In this document: one piece after another, positions 9,746-17,520 of the stretch
How positions within the stretch are numbered: position 1 is the first letter of the stretch
How the letters are laid out: every line of letters begins with the position of its first letter
Assembly: GCA_047777415.1 (NCBI GenBank)
Contig: JBKEEO010000003.1
Coordinates: forward strand, 1-64,000
Direction of reading: 5' to 3'
Source: Caproicibacter sp047777415
Lineage (GTDB): Bacteria > Bacillota > Clostridia > Oscillospirales > Acutalibacteraceae
Length of the DNA stretch: 64,000 nucleotides
Program-made: the position numbers and the translations under genes
The notes under the pieces: generated by a model
The model's database searches: none
What the model was told of the DNA's origin: nothing
What the model saw: the letters and a program-made list of their open reading frames with translations, nothing else

Positions 9746-9774
9746 TTGTGATTGCTAATTTAAATTGATATACT
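9746..9774 (+). promoter_or_regulatory. Probable promoter of the amino-acid permease
   Basis: TTGTGA (9746-9751), 17-base spacer, TATACT (9769-9774), about 58 bases before the ATG. Confidence 0.55.
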
Positions 9775-9832
9775 GAAAAAGAACGATTTCTACTTTAAAT
9801 ATAGAGCAGGAATATAAAAAGGAGCAGATTTG

Positions 9833-11215
9833 ATGGAAAACAGTCTGAAAAAGAAGTATGGATTATTAACAGCGATTGCTATGGTTGTTGGCATTGTGAT
9901 CGGGAGCGGCGTATTTTTTAAGGCAGAATCGGTGCTAAAGGCAACCGGAGGAAATATGCCCATCGGTATTGCCGCATGGCTGATTGTGGGATTTATCATG
10001 ATTGTATGTTCCTACACATTTGCAACAATGGCAGCAAAATATGAAAAGGTAAATGGAATTGTCGATTATGCAGAAATGACAGTCGGCAAGAAATACGGAT
10101 ATTATGTTGGATGGTTTATGGCAATGATTTATAATCCAACGTTAACATCGGTATTGGCGTGGGTTTGTGCACGTTTTACCTGTGTATTGCTGGGGTGGGA
10201 TATTACCGGCGGGCCTTGTATGGCACTTACCTGTTTTTATCTGATTTGCAGCTATGCTTTAAATGCACTTTCACCTGTTCTTGCAGGAAAATTTCAGGTT
10301 GCTACAACGGTTATCAAATTGATTCCTCTGTTATTGATGGCAGTTGTAGGTACTTTCATCGGTTTGTCAAACGGCATGACAGTACAAAATTTCACCAATC
10401 TGACATCGAACGGTTCCAGCGTGGGAGGAGGTTTGTTTGCATCGGTTGTAGCAGTTGCTTTTGCATATGAAGGATGGATTCTTGCAACCTCTATTAATGC
10501 GGAATTAAAAGATGCGAAAAAGAATCTTCCAAGAGCCTTAGTTTGGGGTTCTTTCATTGTAGTTTCTGTTTATGTTTTTTATTACATTGGTCTTGCCGGT
10601 GTTGTGCCTACAAAGACATTGATGGAAAATGGTCAAGCCGGAGCAAAGTTAGCATTTCAAAACATATTCGGTTCCATAGGGGGTACGTTAATCTTTGTGT
10701 TTGTCATCGTTTCTTGTCTTGGCACTTTAAATGGCTTGATGCTCGCCTGCACCAGAGGCATGTATTCGCTGGCAGCCCGCGGTTCCGGACCAATGCCAAA
10801 GGTATTTTCGCAGGTTGATCCTGTGACGAATATGCCCGGTAATTCATCCATCATCGGACTTTTGCTTTGCGGATTTTGGCTGCTGTATTTTTACGGGGCC
10901 ATGCTCGCGCCAACTCCATGGTTTGGCCCTTTTTGTTTTGATACTTCTGAATTGCCGATTATTACGCTTTATGCGGGGTATATCCCGATCTTTATTATGT
11001 TAATGATAAAAGAAAAAACGTTAAACGCTATGCAACGAATTGTTATGCCGATCCTTTCCGTCTTTGGGTGCATCTTTATGATGTTGGCAGCTTGTTTAGC
11101 CCATGGCATGGCTGTTGTTTATTACTTAATTATTTTTGCAATTATTATGCTTTTTGGTATTCCGTTTCATCCACATACCCAGAAGAACACACAGGGCATT
11201 TCGGAGAACGAATGA
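9833..11215 (+). CDS. APC-superfamily amino-acid permease
   Basis: 460 residues with twelve or so hydrophobic spans. The first contains GIVIGSGVFF, the unwound-helix glycine motif (G-x-G-I/V-F) of amino acid-polyamine-organocation transporters. A later SINAELKDAKKNLPRAL stretch matches the conserved loop E-x-K-x-x-x-K-x-x-P-R-A of the LAT/serine-threonine exchanger branch. It would move amino acids across the cytoplasmic membrane; the substrate is not readable. ATG 9833 is preferred over TTG 9830 because AAAGGAG lies at a better distance from it. It stands alone between a promoter and the tRNA-Leu gene. Confidence 0.9.
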   Translation: MENSLKKKYGLLTAIAMVVGIVIGSGVFFKAESVLKATGGNMPIGIAAWLIVGFIMIVCSYTFATMAAKYEKVNGIVDYAEMTVGKKYGYYVGWFMAMIYNPTLTSVLAWVCARFTCVLLGWDITGGPCMALTCFYLICSYALNALSPVLAGKFQVATTVIKLIPLLLMAVVGTFIGLSNGMTVQNFTNLTSNGSSVGGGLFASVVAVAFAYEGWILATSINAELKDAKKNLPRALVWGSFIVVSVYVFYYIGLAGVVPTKTLMENGQAGAKLAFQNIFGSIGGTLIFVFVIVSCLGTLNGLMLACTRGMYSLAARGSGPMPKVFSQVDPVTNMPGNSSIIGLLLCGFWLLYFYGAMLAPTPWFGPFCFDTSELPIITLYAGYIPIFIMLMIKEKTLNAMQRIVMPILSVFGCIFMMLAACLAHGMAVVYYLIIFAIIMLFGIPFHPHTQKNTQGISENE

Positions 11216-11319
11216 GAGAAATTAAATAAGATCTATTTTCATTGATACTTAGTAATTGGAACTTCCATGACAAATCTTGCTATGAAAAATTTTTGTGCAA
11301 GGCAAAAAAATACAAAGGG

Positions 11320-11348
11320 TTGACAAGCTCGGAACTGTATGCTAAAAT
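11320..11348 (+). promoter_or_regulatory. Consensus promoter of tRNA-Leu
   Basis: TTGACA (11320-11325), 17-base spacer, TAAAAT (11343-11348), 14 bases before the mature tRNA 5' end. Confidence 0.85.
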
Positions 11349-11362
11349 ATACAGGCTGAGTC

Positions 11363-11453
11363 GCGAGAGTGGCGAAATTGGCAGACGCGCAAGATTCAGG
11401 TTCTTGTGAACCATTAAACGTTCATGCGGGTTCAAGTCCCGCCTCTCGCACCA
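11363..11453 (+). tRNA. tRNA-Leu (anticodon CAG)
   Basis: Acceptor arm GCGAGAG pairs with CTCTCGC and is followed by an encoded ACCA. The anticodon stem is CAAGA/TCTTG with loop TTCAGGT, giving CAG (reads CUG). A long variable arm TGAAC...GTTCA marks a class II leucine tRNA, and the T arm is GCGGG-TTCAAGT-CCCGC. An integrase gene pointing back toward it begins 80 bases downstream, so the 3' end is the probable attachment site of the mobile element. Confidence 0.96.
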
Positions 11454-11464
11454 ATCAATACTCG

Positions 11465-11512
11465 AAAGGCCGCATAAACACTGGGTTTTCCGGTTGTTTA
11501 TGCGGCCTTTTT
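11465..11512. terminator. Bidirectional terminator between tRNA-Leu and integrase
   Basis: A 15-base perfect inverted repeat (AAAGGCCGCATAAAC and its complement) around a 16-base loop, with T-runs on both sides; serves tRNA-Leu and the convergent integrase gene. Confidence 0.85.
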
Positions 11513-11531
11513 ATTTTTTCTCATTGATACG

Positions 11532-12683
11532 TTATTTTTGCTCGTACGACACTTGTACGACATTTGTACCGAGTTTTAAGCCTTTGCGCAGGGTCTCCAA
11601 CTCATTGTGCACATAGATTTCAGAAGTCATTTTGATATCTTTGTGCCCCATAATTTTTTGTATCGTGTAGATGTCTACCCCACGCCGCCGAAGCATGGTT
11701 CCGTAAGTATGGCGTAATTCATGGGCACTGAGAATTGGAATATCCGGATGTTCCTTGTTCATTTTTGTCATAAAGCGCTTGAGCTTTTGAGACCACGTGT
11801 TAGGACTTTGTGGTTTCCCGTCGTTATTAGAAAAGATATATTCTCCGTTTCGCGGTAATGAATCAATTAAGTCAGCACATTCATTGTCGATGGGAATTGT
11901 GCGGTAACTATTCCATTTGGGCGGATTTTCTTTGATGCCGGGAGCAACAACGTGATCCGATTCTTTTGTGTGACGGCTTTGAATATCTGCCAAAGCACGG
12001 TTAACTGTAATACATTTTTCATCTTTGTCGAAGTCACTCCACTTCAGGCCAAGCAGTTCTCCCCGCCGGAGACCGGAACTCAGCAGTACGAACACTTCCG
12101 GCATCCTTGATTTGCAATACATTTTAACTTTCTCTATTTGCTGTTCAGAATAAACATGTTTCGTGTTTTTCTTGCGGGTGCTTTTTGCCTTAATATGGCG
12201 CACTGGATTTTTGTTACAAATATCATTTTCAATTGCAGACTCGAAAATGCCATTTAAACACATATGCAGCTTTTTTAAAACGGAGTCGGAAAAACCGGAT
12301 AAGGAATCAAAAAATTCTTGAATATCAATTGGCTTAATTGCTTTCATATCTGCTTTCCCGAAGAATGGAATCAGATGGTTATTAACATTTTGCTCATAAG
12401 TAAGATGATAGGTGTTTTCATCCACATTTGGTTTTTTATATACTTCAAGCCATTTTTTTGCCCATTCGGCGAATGTCGTATCTTTGTCAATAAAAGTTTG
12501 ACCTGTCTGTTCTGCAATGGCTTTTTCTATCTTCCATTTTTCAGCTCGCTGACGGGCATCCTCTTTGCTGATCCGACTGTAAAAGCTTTTACGGATTGGT
12601 TCGCCATGGAGGTTATGTCCAACCGTAACTTTGACTTCGTACAATTTTCCGTGATTTGGTTTTTCTTTCTTGGGTCTGCCCAT
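11532..12683 (-). CDS. int: Tyrosine recombinase (element integrase)
   Basis: 383 residues with the usual three parts: an arm-binding N-terminus (residues 1-60), a SAM-like core-binding domain (about 65-165) and the catalytic domain. Catalytic residues are visible: Arg206 in SSGLRRGE, His321 and Arg324 in HELRHTYGT, His347 in MGHKDI and the nucleophile Tyr357 in SEIYVH. It integrates and excises the element, here at the tRNA-Leu 3' end. I use ATG 12683 rather than 12692 because the GGAG site abuts the earlier ATG but lies 9 bases from the later one. The gene points toward the tRNA, the standard arrangement for tRNA-targeting integrases. Confidence 0.94.
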   Translation of the reverse strand: MGRPKKEKPNHGKLYEVKVTVGHNLHGEPIRKSFYSRISKEDARQRAEKWKIEKAIAEQTGQTFIDKDTTFAEWAKKWLEVYKKPNVDENTYHLTYEQNVNNHLIPFFGKADMKAIKPIDIQEFFDSLSGFSDSVLKKLHMCLNGIFESAIENDICNKNPVRHIKAKSTRKKNTKHVYSEQQIEKVKMYCKSRMPEVFVLLSSGLRRGELLGLKWSDFDKDEKCITVNRALADIQSRHTKESDHVVAPGIKENPPKWNSYRTIPIDNECADLIDSLPRNGEYIFSNNDGKPQSPNTWSQKLKRFMTKMNKEHPDIPILSAHELRHTYGTMLRRRGVDIYTIQKIMGHKDIKMTSEIYVHNELETLRKGLKLGTNVVQVSYEQK

Positions 12684-12728
12684 AAATATCATCTCCTATA
12701 AAAACAGCCGTTCCCAGCCGGGAGCGGC

Positions 12729-12992
12729 TTATTTTATTCTGAGATTATGTAAATATTTTTTAGCTGAGATGGAGTTATCTATTGCATCCCGTTCTTCAAG
12801 TCCAACAGGCGCATCATTATCGTAAAAATGGTCGTGTTTTATATGAATCATTTCGTGCATTATCGCTTCACGCTTTGCGGAAGGACTTAAGTTTTCATTT
12901 ACGATAATCGTGTAATCGCCGTTCTCATCTATAATTGTTGCTGCTTTTACTCTTGCCGGGAGCTGTAACTCATGGAAGAAAAGTTCGTCCAA
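12729..12992 (-). CDS. ImmA/IrrE-type metallopeptidase (short)
   Basis: 87 residues with the zinc-protease motif HEMIHIKHDH (HExxH) near the middle, as in ImmA, which cleaves the ImmR repressor of ICEBs1 and related elements. The family is usually about twice this length, so this is a compact or N-terminally reduced version. The start is TTG 12992 behind GAAGG. It begins 10 bases after the stop of the repressor gene, the same repressor-protease pairing seen in ICEBs1. Inference: damage or quorum signals activate it, it destroys the repressor, and the element's rightward promoter opens. Confidence 0.8.
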   Translation of the reverse strand: MDELFFHELQLPARVKAATIIDENGDYTIIVNENLSPSAKREAIMHEMIHIKHDHFYDNDAPVGLEERDAIDNSISAKKYLHNLRIK

Positions 12993-13002
12993 CAGGAATC
13001 CT

Positions 13003-13374
13003 TCATTTCTTCAAGAAAGCCTCAATAATTTTTACGGCTTTTTCTACGTCTTCTTTTGTAGCTCCTTTGGCAAGTTGAAACATCATGCGCATTTCAGGGC
13101 GAGTTTTTAATTCCTGCAAATATTCTGTTAGTTCTTCATCTTCATTTACGAGCTTCTTATTTTTTTCATCCGTTTTATCAGTTAAATAATCAACAGTGGT
13201 GTCAAGCGTATCGGCGATGGCTTGGAGTGTGTTATCGTCTGGTAGACCTTTGCCCTTTTTCATATCCGTAATCCAAGAACGAGATTTATGGAACTTCTTA
13301 GCAAAATAGGTATTACTCCAACCTTTTGCTTTAATTAGATCTTCCATTTTATAAATGTTCAACATAAAAAGCAC
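13003..13374 (-). CDS. XRE-family (ImmR/Cro-CI-like) repressor
   Basis: 123 residues. The N-terminal 65 residues form a Cro/CI helix-turn-helix (YFAKKFHKSRSWITDMKKG followed by LPDDNTLQAIADTLDTTVDYL). The rest is a charged tail, EEDEELTEYLQELKTRPEM, typical of element repressors. It is transcribed leftward with the metallopeptidase and integrase genes. Two 17-base operator-like palindromes lie just upstream, one exactly inside the divergent rightward promoter, so it most likely represses the element's transfer/replication genes and its own gene. Confidence 0.9.
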   Translation of the reverse strand: MLFMLNIYKMEDLIKAKGWSNTYFAKKFHKSRSWITDMKKGKGLPDDNTLQAIADTLDTTVDYLTDKTDEKNKKLVNEDEELTEYLQELKTRPEMRMMFQLAKGATKEDVEKAVKIIEAFLKK

Positions 13375-13397
13375 TCCTAATTGTGCAATAAATAGAA

Positions 13398-13414
13398 TCT
13401 GATAATATATCAGA
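13398..13414. promoter_or_regulatory. Operator O1 for the element repressor
   Basis: Perfect 17-base palindrome TCTGATA-ATA-TATCAGA, 24 bases before the repressor start codon. Its centre is 31 bases (three helical turns) from that of O2. Confidence 0.7.
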
Positions 13415-13422
13415 AATTGATG

Positions 13423-13451
13423 TTGACTTCTGATATTTCGTCAGATATACT
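13423..13451 (+). promoter_or_regulatory. Rightward element promoter with embedded operator O2
   Basis: TTGACT (13423-13428) and TATACT (13446-13451) are separated by exactly 17 bases. Those 17 bases (TCTGATATTTCGTCAGA, 13429-13445) are a second copy of the O1 palindrome with two mismatches, so a bound repressor would directly block RNA polymerase. Confidence 0.75.
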
Positions 13452-13661
13452 ATTACACGTAAACGAATTATTCACAGAAAATACATATAAAAATTCCGCT
13501 TCAAAAGCAGAAATGAAATCCACAATTTTATTATACTGTTTCCCTGAAATTATGCAAGGGAATTCATATGGGCGGATAAGAGGATTTACTAGTTTTTTAG
13601 AAAGGGGATGATGGAAATGAGGAAAAGAGTAGATAAATTGTAGGATTGAAGACAGTGATAT

Positions 13662-13699
13662 TTAAATCAATGAAAGTGCATTAAATCAATGAAAGTGCA
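13662..13699. repeat. 19-bp perfect tandem duplication in the early leader
   Basis: TTAAATCAATGAAAGTGCA occurs twice with no spacer in the transcribed leader, after an 11-codon frame (ATG 13608 to stop 13643, behind AAAGGGG) and before the first clear early gene. Confidence 0.85.
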
Positions 13700-13764
13700 G
13701 ATAATCGAAACCAGTTTAAATATTATGGACATGAACAGACGAATATCAAGGAGTGGTTTGTGTC

Positions 13765-14031
13765 ATGACTGAAATTCCAGTTCCCCAGTGCATCACAAAT
13801 AAACTGATAGAGCTTAATCAACTGGTGGAAAAATATCCCAAAGATATCCCTGTCTCCGCCGCTGCTGATTTTCTGGGAATGGATGGGCGGAGCCTGAAAT
13901 CCTATCTTATGAATCCGCTTAACGCTTTGGGTTTAGGCTGGAAAAGAGAAAAAGCTGCAAATCGAGGATTTCATATTCCAACAGCAAAATTTTATTTATG
14001 GTACAGAAACTTGAACAGAAAAGAGGTATAG
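13765..14031 (+). CDS. Hypothetical early element protein
   Basis: 88 residues. ATG 13765 is preferred because AAGGAG lies 11 bases upstream. The middle, VSAAADFLGMDGRSLKSYL, reads like a helix-turn-helix that selects DNA (residue spacing A-A-x-F-L-G-M-x-x-R-S-L), followed by a basic stretch GWKREKAANRGFHIPTAKFY. First gene of the rightward early operon, where excisionase and regulatory proteins usually sit, so a small DNA-binding regulator is plausible. I do not recognise a named family. Confidence 0.6.
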   Translation: MTEIPVPQCITNKLIELNQLVEKYPKDIPVSAAADFLGMDGRSLKSYLMNPLNALGLGWKREKAANRGFHIPTAKFYLWYRNLNRKEV

Positions 14032-14042
14032 AAAAGAGGTAT
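14017..14042. repeat. 13-bp perfect tandem duplication over a stop codon and ribosome site
   Basis: AGAAAAGAGGTAT occurs twice in direct succession. The first copy contains the end of the preceding gene; the second supplies the AAGAGGT ribosome site of the next one. Confidence 0.85.
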
Positions 14043-14046
14043 AGAG

Positions 14047-14253
14047 TTGGTAGAAGGCAAAGAGATCAAAAAAATGCTGATTGATGGTGATCACACATTA
14101 AAATGGCTATGGCGTCAGGTTAGAGAAACAAAATATCGGACGCTTGCATACACAAGGTTTTGTGAAATTATCAATGGATCTTACCTTGGAGGATATGCTC
14201 CGGATGTGCTAAAAACAGCCAAACGGGTTTTGGACGAACAGAAATTCACCTAA
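14047..14253 (+). CDS. Small hypothetical element protein
   Basis: 68 residues from TTG 14047, behind AAGAGGT. Charged, with a TLKWLWRQVRETKYRTLAY helix and a C-terminal VLKTAKRVLDEQK helix. No signal or membrane segment. It lies 15 bases after the previous gene in the early operon. The pattern (a short domain that could read a DNA site, then a helix) is common to small phage/ICE proteins, but no family is recognised. Confidence 0.55.
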   Translation: MVEGKEIKKMLIDGDHTLKWLWRQVRETKYRTLAYTRFCEIINGSYLGGYAPDVLKTAKRVLDEQKFT

Positions 14254-14278
14254 TTTGGAAGAAAGGAGGACTTTCACA

Positions 14279-14710
14279 ATGGACAAGCCTGCGATTGACC
14301 TTTTGCTGGAACTCACGGTGACCTGTGGAGCGGCAGCAGTAAGCGGAGGACTTCTCGGCGGTATTGTCTGGGCGAAGGAGAAAATCAAAAAGCTTCGTTC
14401 TGCCCGAAAACGTCGGGAAACGCTCAATGCCGTCAGGCTGTACCGAATGGTAGAGCGGCAGGTGCCCGGCGAGCTGACCGAAAAAGAATTTGACCGGGCG
14501 ATTCAGTATGTCATCCAAAAATATGGTTTGGATGACCGCGGCGGGTTACGAATTAGCCGCCAAAATCCGGAATATATCAGCTATCTGATTGCAGAGGCGG
14601 TGGGGCAGGACAGACTGTCCCGAGGAACGTTGGCGATCGCTCAGGCAGAACGGGAACTCAATCAGAAAGACAGGAGCACTTCCATCAAAAACGGGGCAGA
14701 AATCGCATGA
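14279..14710 (+). CDS. Hypothetical protein with an N-terminal membrane segment
   Basis: 143 residues from ATG 14279 (AAAGGAGGAC at ideal spacing). Residues 8-28 form a glycine/alanine-rich hydrophobic helix (TCGAAAVSGGLLGGIVWA), followed by a very basic stretch KEKIKKLRSARKRRE, so it is probably a membrane-anchored protein with a cytoplasmic tail. The tail contains LTEKEFDRAIQYVIQKYGL. Function unknown; it is part of the early rightward operon. Confidence 0.6.
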   Translation: MDKPAIDLLLELTVTCGAAAVSGGLLGGIVWAKEKIKKLRSARKRRETLNAVRLYRMVERQVPGELTEKEFDRAIQYVIQKYGLDDRGGLRISRQNPEYISYLIAEAVGQDRLSRGTLAIAQAERELNQKDRSTSIKNGAEIA

Positions 14711-14767
14711 ATTTAAAATGCGAAACAGCCACCGATAGGATACCTACCATAAGGAGGCAAAAGGCCG

Positions 14768-14986
14768 ATGGAGATACCTGAATTGATTCAGGCATTGCGT
14801 GAAAAGCGGACTATGATGTGCCTAAACTGTGGCTACGAACATAACTGCAAACAAGGAAATTGTGCACTGATGCTGCAGGCGGCAGAAACATTGGAAAAAC
14901 TAAGTGATGTTTACCGCATGGCTGATGCAGGAAGCTGCCAAAATTTCCGGAAGGCATTTAAGGCGGAAAGCTATGCAAAAACATAA
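14768..14986 (+). CDS. Small cysteine-containing protein
   Basis: 72 residues from ATG 14768 behind AAGGAGGC. Residues 18-32 have Cys spaced as MCLNCGYEHNCKQGNC, a probable zinc-binding knuckle, followed by a helix LMLQAAETLEKLSDVYRMA. This CxxC...C-x4-C arrangement is seen in many small phage-derived proteins; no function is assignable. A structured inverted repeat follows about 30 bases downstream. Confidence 0.6.
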   Translation: MEIPELIQALREKRTMMCLNCGYEHNCKQGNCALMLQAAETLEKLSDVYRMADAGSCQNFRKAFKAESYAKT

Positions 14987-15016
14987 GAAATGCCACAAAC
15001 AATATCATATAGAAAC

Positions 15017-15051
15017 GGCCGCCCACGGTACTGCAAGCACCAAAGGCGGTC
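15017..15051 (+). terminator. Probable terminator or structured RNA after the early operon
   Basis: GGCCGCC pairs with GGCGGTC around a 21-base loop that can itself fold. The downstream sequence is T-rich but lacks a compact T-run, so it could be an attenuator rather than a terminator. The following 188 bases to the next gene hold no further feature I can see. Confidence 0.45.
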
Positions 15052-15239
15052 AACAATATCTTTCATTTTTAATATAGCTTTTCTTTGCTTAAACGTCAAG
15101 AGGATAAAAAACAGTTTTGCTGATTAGGGTATTGGCTCAAACGCAGTCATTTTTCGAGAAAAAGTCGGCCGACAGATAGTGTATTGAAGTGGCTGTGTCT
15201 TGAACAAATGGTTTGTAATCATTCGGCAGGTGATAACAG

Positions 15240-16109
15240 TTGGCTCGTCCATTAAAGGACGGGGTAGATTACTTTCCACTCGATGTGATGCTGGACGAGA
15301 AGTTTGATTTAATCGAGGCCGAATTTGGATTAATAGGGTTTGCGGTAGTCGTTAAGCTGTACCAAAGAGTGTATGCGCGAGGTTACTACTGTGAATGGAC
15401 AAAAGAGGTTGCATTGTTGTTTGGGCGGAGCGTGGGATTAAATCGCGCCGGTTCGGGTGGCAATGCCGTCTCTGAAATAGTCAAAGCCGCGGTTAGAAGA
15501 GGTATTTTTGACAAGGACATGTTTGAAAAATACCATATTCTCACTTCACGTGGGATACAGAAAAGGTATTTTGAAGCTGTGAGCCGCCGTAAGTGCGTCA
15601 AAGTCCGAAAAGAATACCTCTTAGTTGATGTTGCCAAAATCGTGCCAAAAGCACACATTGTCTGGATAAATGCTGACAAAAACCCCGTAAATGATAACAA
15701 TAATCCACAAAGTAAAGTAAATAAAATAAAACAAGAGAAAAAGAAAGAAAAGAATAGAGAAAAGAAAGAAGTATCCGAACCCGCAGACGCGGCTTCGGAT
15801 CAGCGTCCATTCCTTTCTCTCATTCTGAATGACGGAACGGAATATCCGGTTTATGAGCATCAGATTGACGAATGGAGCCGGTTATATCCGGCCGTTGACG
15901 TTCGGCAGGAACTGAGGAAAATGGCCGGCTGGTGTATGGCCAATCCGCGCAGACGGAAAACGAAGCGGGGAATCCTGAAATTCATCACAGGATGGCTGGC
16001 CCGCGAACAGGACAGAGGAGGGATTCACTATGGGAACAGAGCGATGCAATGTAGCTCAGGTATTCCGGCAGCACCGCCGCCGAGGAGACCGCTCGGTACT
16101 GTCATATAG
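15240..16109 (+). CDS. Replisome-organiser-like protein (DUF4373/Lin1244-like N-terminus)
   Basis: 289 residues from TTG 15240, with AGGTGATAAC upstream. The N-terminus GVDYFPLDVMLDEKFDLIEAEFG matches the winged-helix start of Lin1244/Lin1753-type phage replication proteins. A highly charged linker of KIKQEKKKEKNREKK follows near residue 160, and the C-terminal part (EWSRLYPAVDVRQELRKMAGW, then a basic TKRGILKFITGWL) resembles the C-terminal domain of phage replisome organisers. Such proteins bind the origin and recruit the helicase loader. It overlaps the downstream DnaC-like gene by 80 bases, implying tight coupling. Confidence 0.75.
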   Translation: MARPLKDGVDYFPLDVMLDEKFDLIEAEFGLIGFAVVVKLYQRVYARGYYCEWTKEVALLFGRSVGLNRAGSGGNAVSEIVKAAVRRGIFDKDMFEKYHILTSRGIQKRYFEAVSRRKCVKVRKEYLLVDVAKIVPKAHIVWINADKNPVNDNNNPQSKVNKIKQEKKKEKNREKKEVSEPADAASDQRPFLSLILNDGTEYPVYEHQIDEWSRLYPAVDVRQELRKMAGWCMANPRRRKTKRGILKFITGWLAREQDRGGIHYGNRAMQCSSGIPAAPPPRRPLGTVI

Positions 16110-16869
16110 AGAATATACGCAAAAACAGTGCGACTATCTCAACGCCACTCCGGGGCACTTGACCGGGTATGACTGTGCCATATGCAAAAACAAAGGCGTG
16201 GTCTATTTTGTGGGTGAAGATGATGAAATCCGAGCAAAGCCCTGCCATTGTCGGGAAATTCGGAACAGTATGAAGAGAATCCGCAACAGCGGACTGGAAA
16301 CTCTGCTGAATCGCTATACCTTTGAGTCGTTTCAAACGGATATGCCGCTGCAGAAAAAGATGAAGCACACGGCACTGAAGTTTTTAGATGACTGCGCCGG
16401 CAAATGGTTCTTCGCAGGCGGGCAGTCCGGGGCGGGGAAAACCCATATTTGTACAGCAATATCGCGAGAACTGCTGTGCCGCGGGAAATCGGTACGGTAT
16501 ATGCTGTGGAGCGACGAGTCTGTTCAAATCAAAGCGGCCGTCAATGATGAGTTTGAATATGCAAAACTGATTGACCCGCTCAAAAGAGTTTCGGTGCTGT
16601 ACATAGACGATTTATTCAAACCGGTTCAGGACGACACAGGAGAGCGCAGACAGCCGAATCCCGGAGATATCCGTTTGGCATTTGAACTGCTCAATTTTCG
16701 ATATATTCATCCGGACCTCATCACGATTATATCCAGTGAATGGACGATAGATGAACTGCAGGACATTGACCCTGCCATCGGCGGACGCGTGTATCAGAGG
16801 TCAAAAGACTATTGCCTGACCATATCACGCGAGGAATATAAAAACTACAGATTACACGGCGCAAAGTAA
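16030..16869 (+). CDS. DnaC/IstB-type AAA+ helicase loader
   Basis: 279 residues. Walker A is GGQSGAGKTH (residues 130-139), Walker B is VLYIDDLF near 195, with a sensor-like TIISSEWT downstream. N-terminal cysteines C49, C52, C72 and C74 (CAICKNKG and CHC) form a probable zinc knuckle, as in phage DnaC-like proteins. It loads the replicative helicase at an origin marked by the upstream replisome-organiser-like protein. ATG 16030 lies inside the upstream gene behind AGGAGGG. Together they show the element can replicate autonomously during transfer. Confidence 0.88.
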   Translation: MGTERCNVAQVFRQHRRRGDRSVLSYREYTQKQCDYLNATPGHLTGYDCAICKNKGVVYFVGEDDEIRAKPCHCREIRNSMKRIRNSGLETLLNRYTFESFQTDMPLQKKMKHTALKFLDDCAGKWFFAGGQSGAGKTHICTAISRELLCRGKSVRYMLWSDESVQIKAAVNDEFEYAKLIDPLKRVSVLYIDDLFKPVQDDTGERRQPNPGDIRLAFELLNFRYIHPDLITIISSEWTIDELQDIDPAIGGRVYQRSKDYCLTISREEYKNYRLHGAK

Positions 16870-16933
16870 AAGCGATGTACGGAAGAACAGTCCAAATCCC
16901 ATGATATCCTTGAAAAGTATGGAGGTATGAATC

Positions 16934-17509
16934 ATGGAACTTGCGAAGAACGTGCCGGAGCGGATGACTCTCTGCCTAGAGAAAGACAATCCGAAGAAAG
17001 GGTGGTACCATATGACGGCAAAAGAAGTCAAGGAATTGCTTAAAATCTATTATGATATTCCGCAGATGATTGCCGAAGAATTTGCTACCATCCGGCACTG
17101 TGAAGAGGAGAAAAACAAAATAACCGTACAGTCTGTCAAACTGTCCGGGATGCCGGTTGGCAAAGGCCGGCATGGGGACCAAACGGCCAGCATGGCGCTG
17201 AACGATCAGGCAAGATATTATGAAGAGGAAATCAGACGATGCCGCCGCAGGATTGCGGAATTGCGTGAAAAGAGGGACTGGCTGGGTGTTGCGCTGGGTA
17301 AGCTGGATAAGACGGACCGGTACATATTGGAGCTCGCCTATATGGGCGACCCGAACGACCGTACGCATGTGTACCGCCGACCACCATGGAAAGTCATTGC
17401 GGACAAGGTCGAATACAGCGAAAGCCAAACAAGAGAACGGGCGCGGATTGCACTGCACCATCTTCTCATGCTGTCCGACCAGATTGTTTTCCCGGGTATG
17501 GTTGGCTGA
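16934..17509 (+). CDS. Phage ArpU/RinA-like transcriptional activator (probable)
   Basis: 191 residues. The C-terminal third contains LGKLDKTDRYILELAYMGD then WKVIADKVEYSESQTRERARIAL, the arrangement of a sigma-70 region-4-like helix-turn-helix seen in ArpU/RinA late-gene activators of phages and ICEs. The middle is a coiled-coil (ARYYEEEIRRCRRRIAELREKR). It sits right after the replication genes, where a switch from early to late transcription would be made. ATG 16934 follows GGAGGTATGAATC. Confidence 0.65.
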   Translation: MELAKNVPERMTLCLEKDNPKKGWYHMTAKEVKELLKIYYDIPQMIAEEFATIRHCEEEKNKITVQSVKLSGMPVGKGRHGDQTASMALNDQARYYEEEIRRCRRRIAELREKRDWLGVALGKLDKTDRYILELAYMGDPNDRTHVYRRPPWKVIADKVEYSESQTRERARIALHHLLMLSDQIVFPGMVG

Positions 17510-17520
17510 CGCTTTCAAAA

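Noticed and set aside
9131..9768. Two hydrophobic rightward frames as membrane-protein genes
   Set aside because: They overlap each other, lack ribosome sites and give no recognisable family; AT-rich non-coding DNA often yields hydrophobic frames.
13417..13611. 64-codon rightward frame in the switch region
   Set aside because: It covers operator O2 and the -10 box of the rightward promoter, so it cannot be transcribed as a whole from that promoter, and it has no ribosome site.
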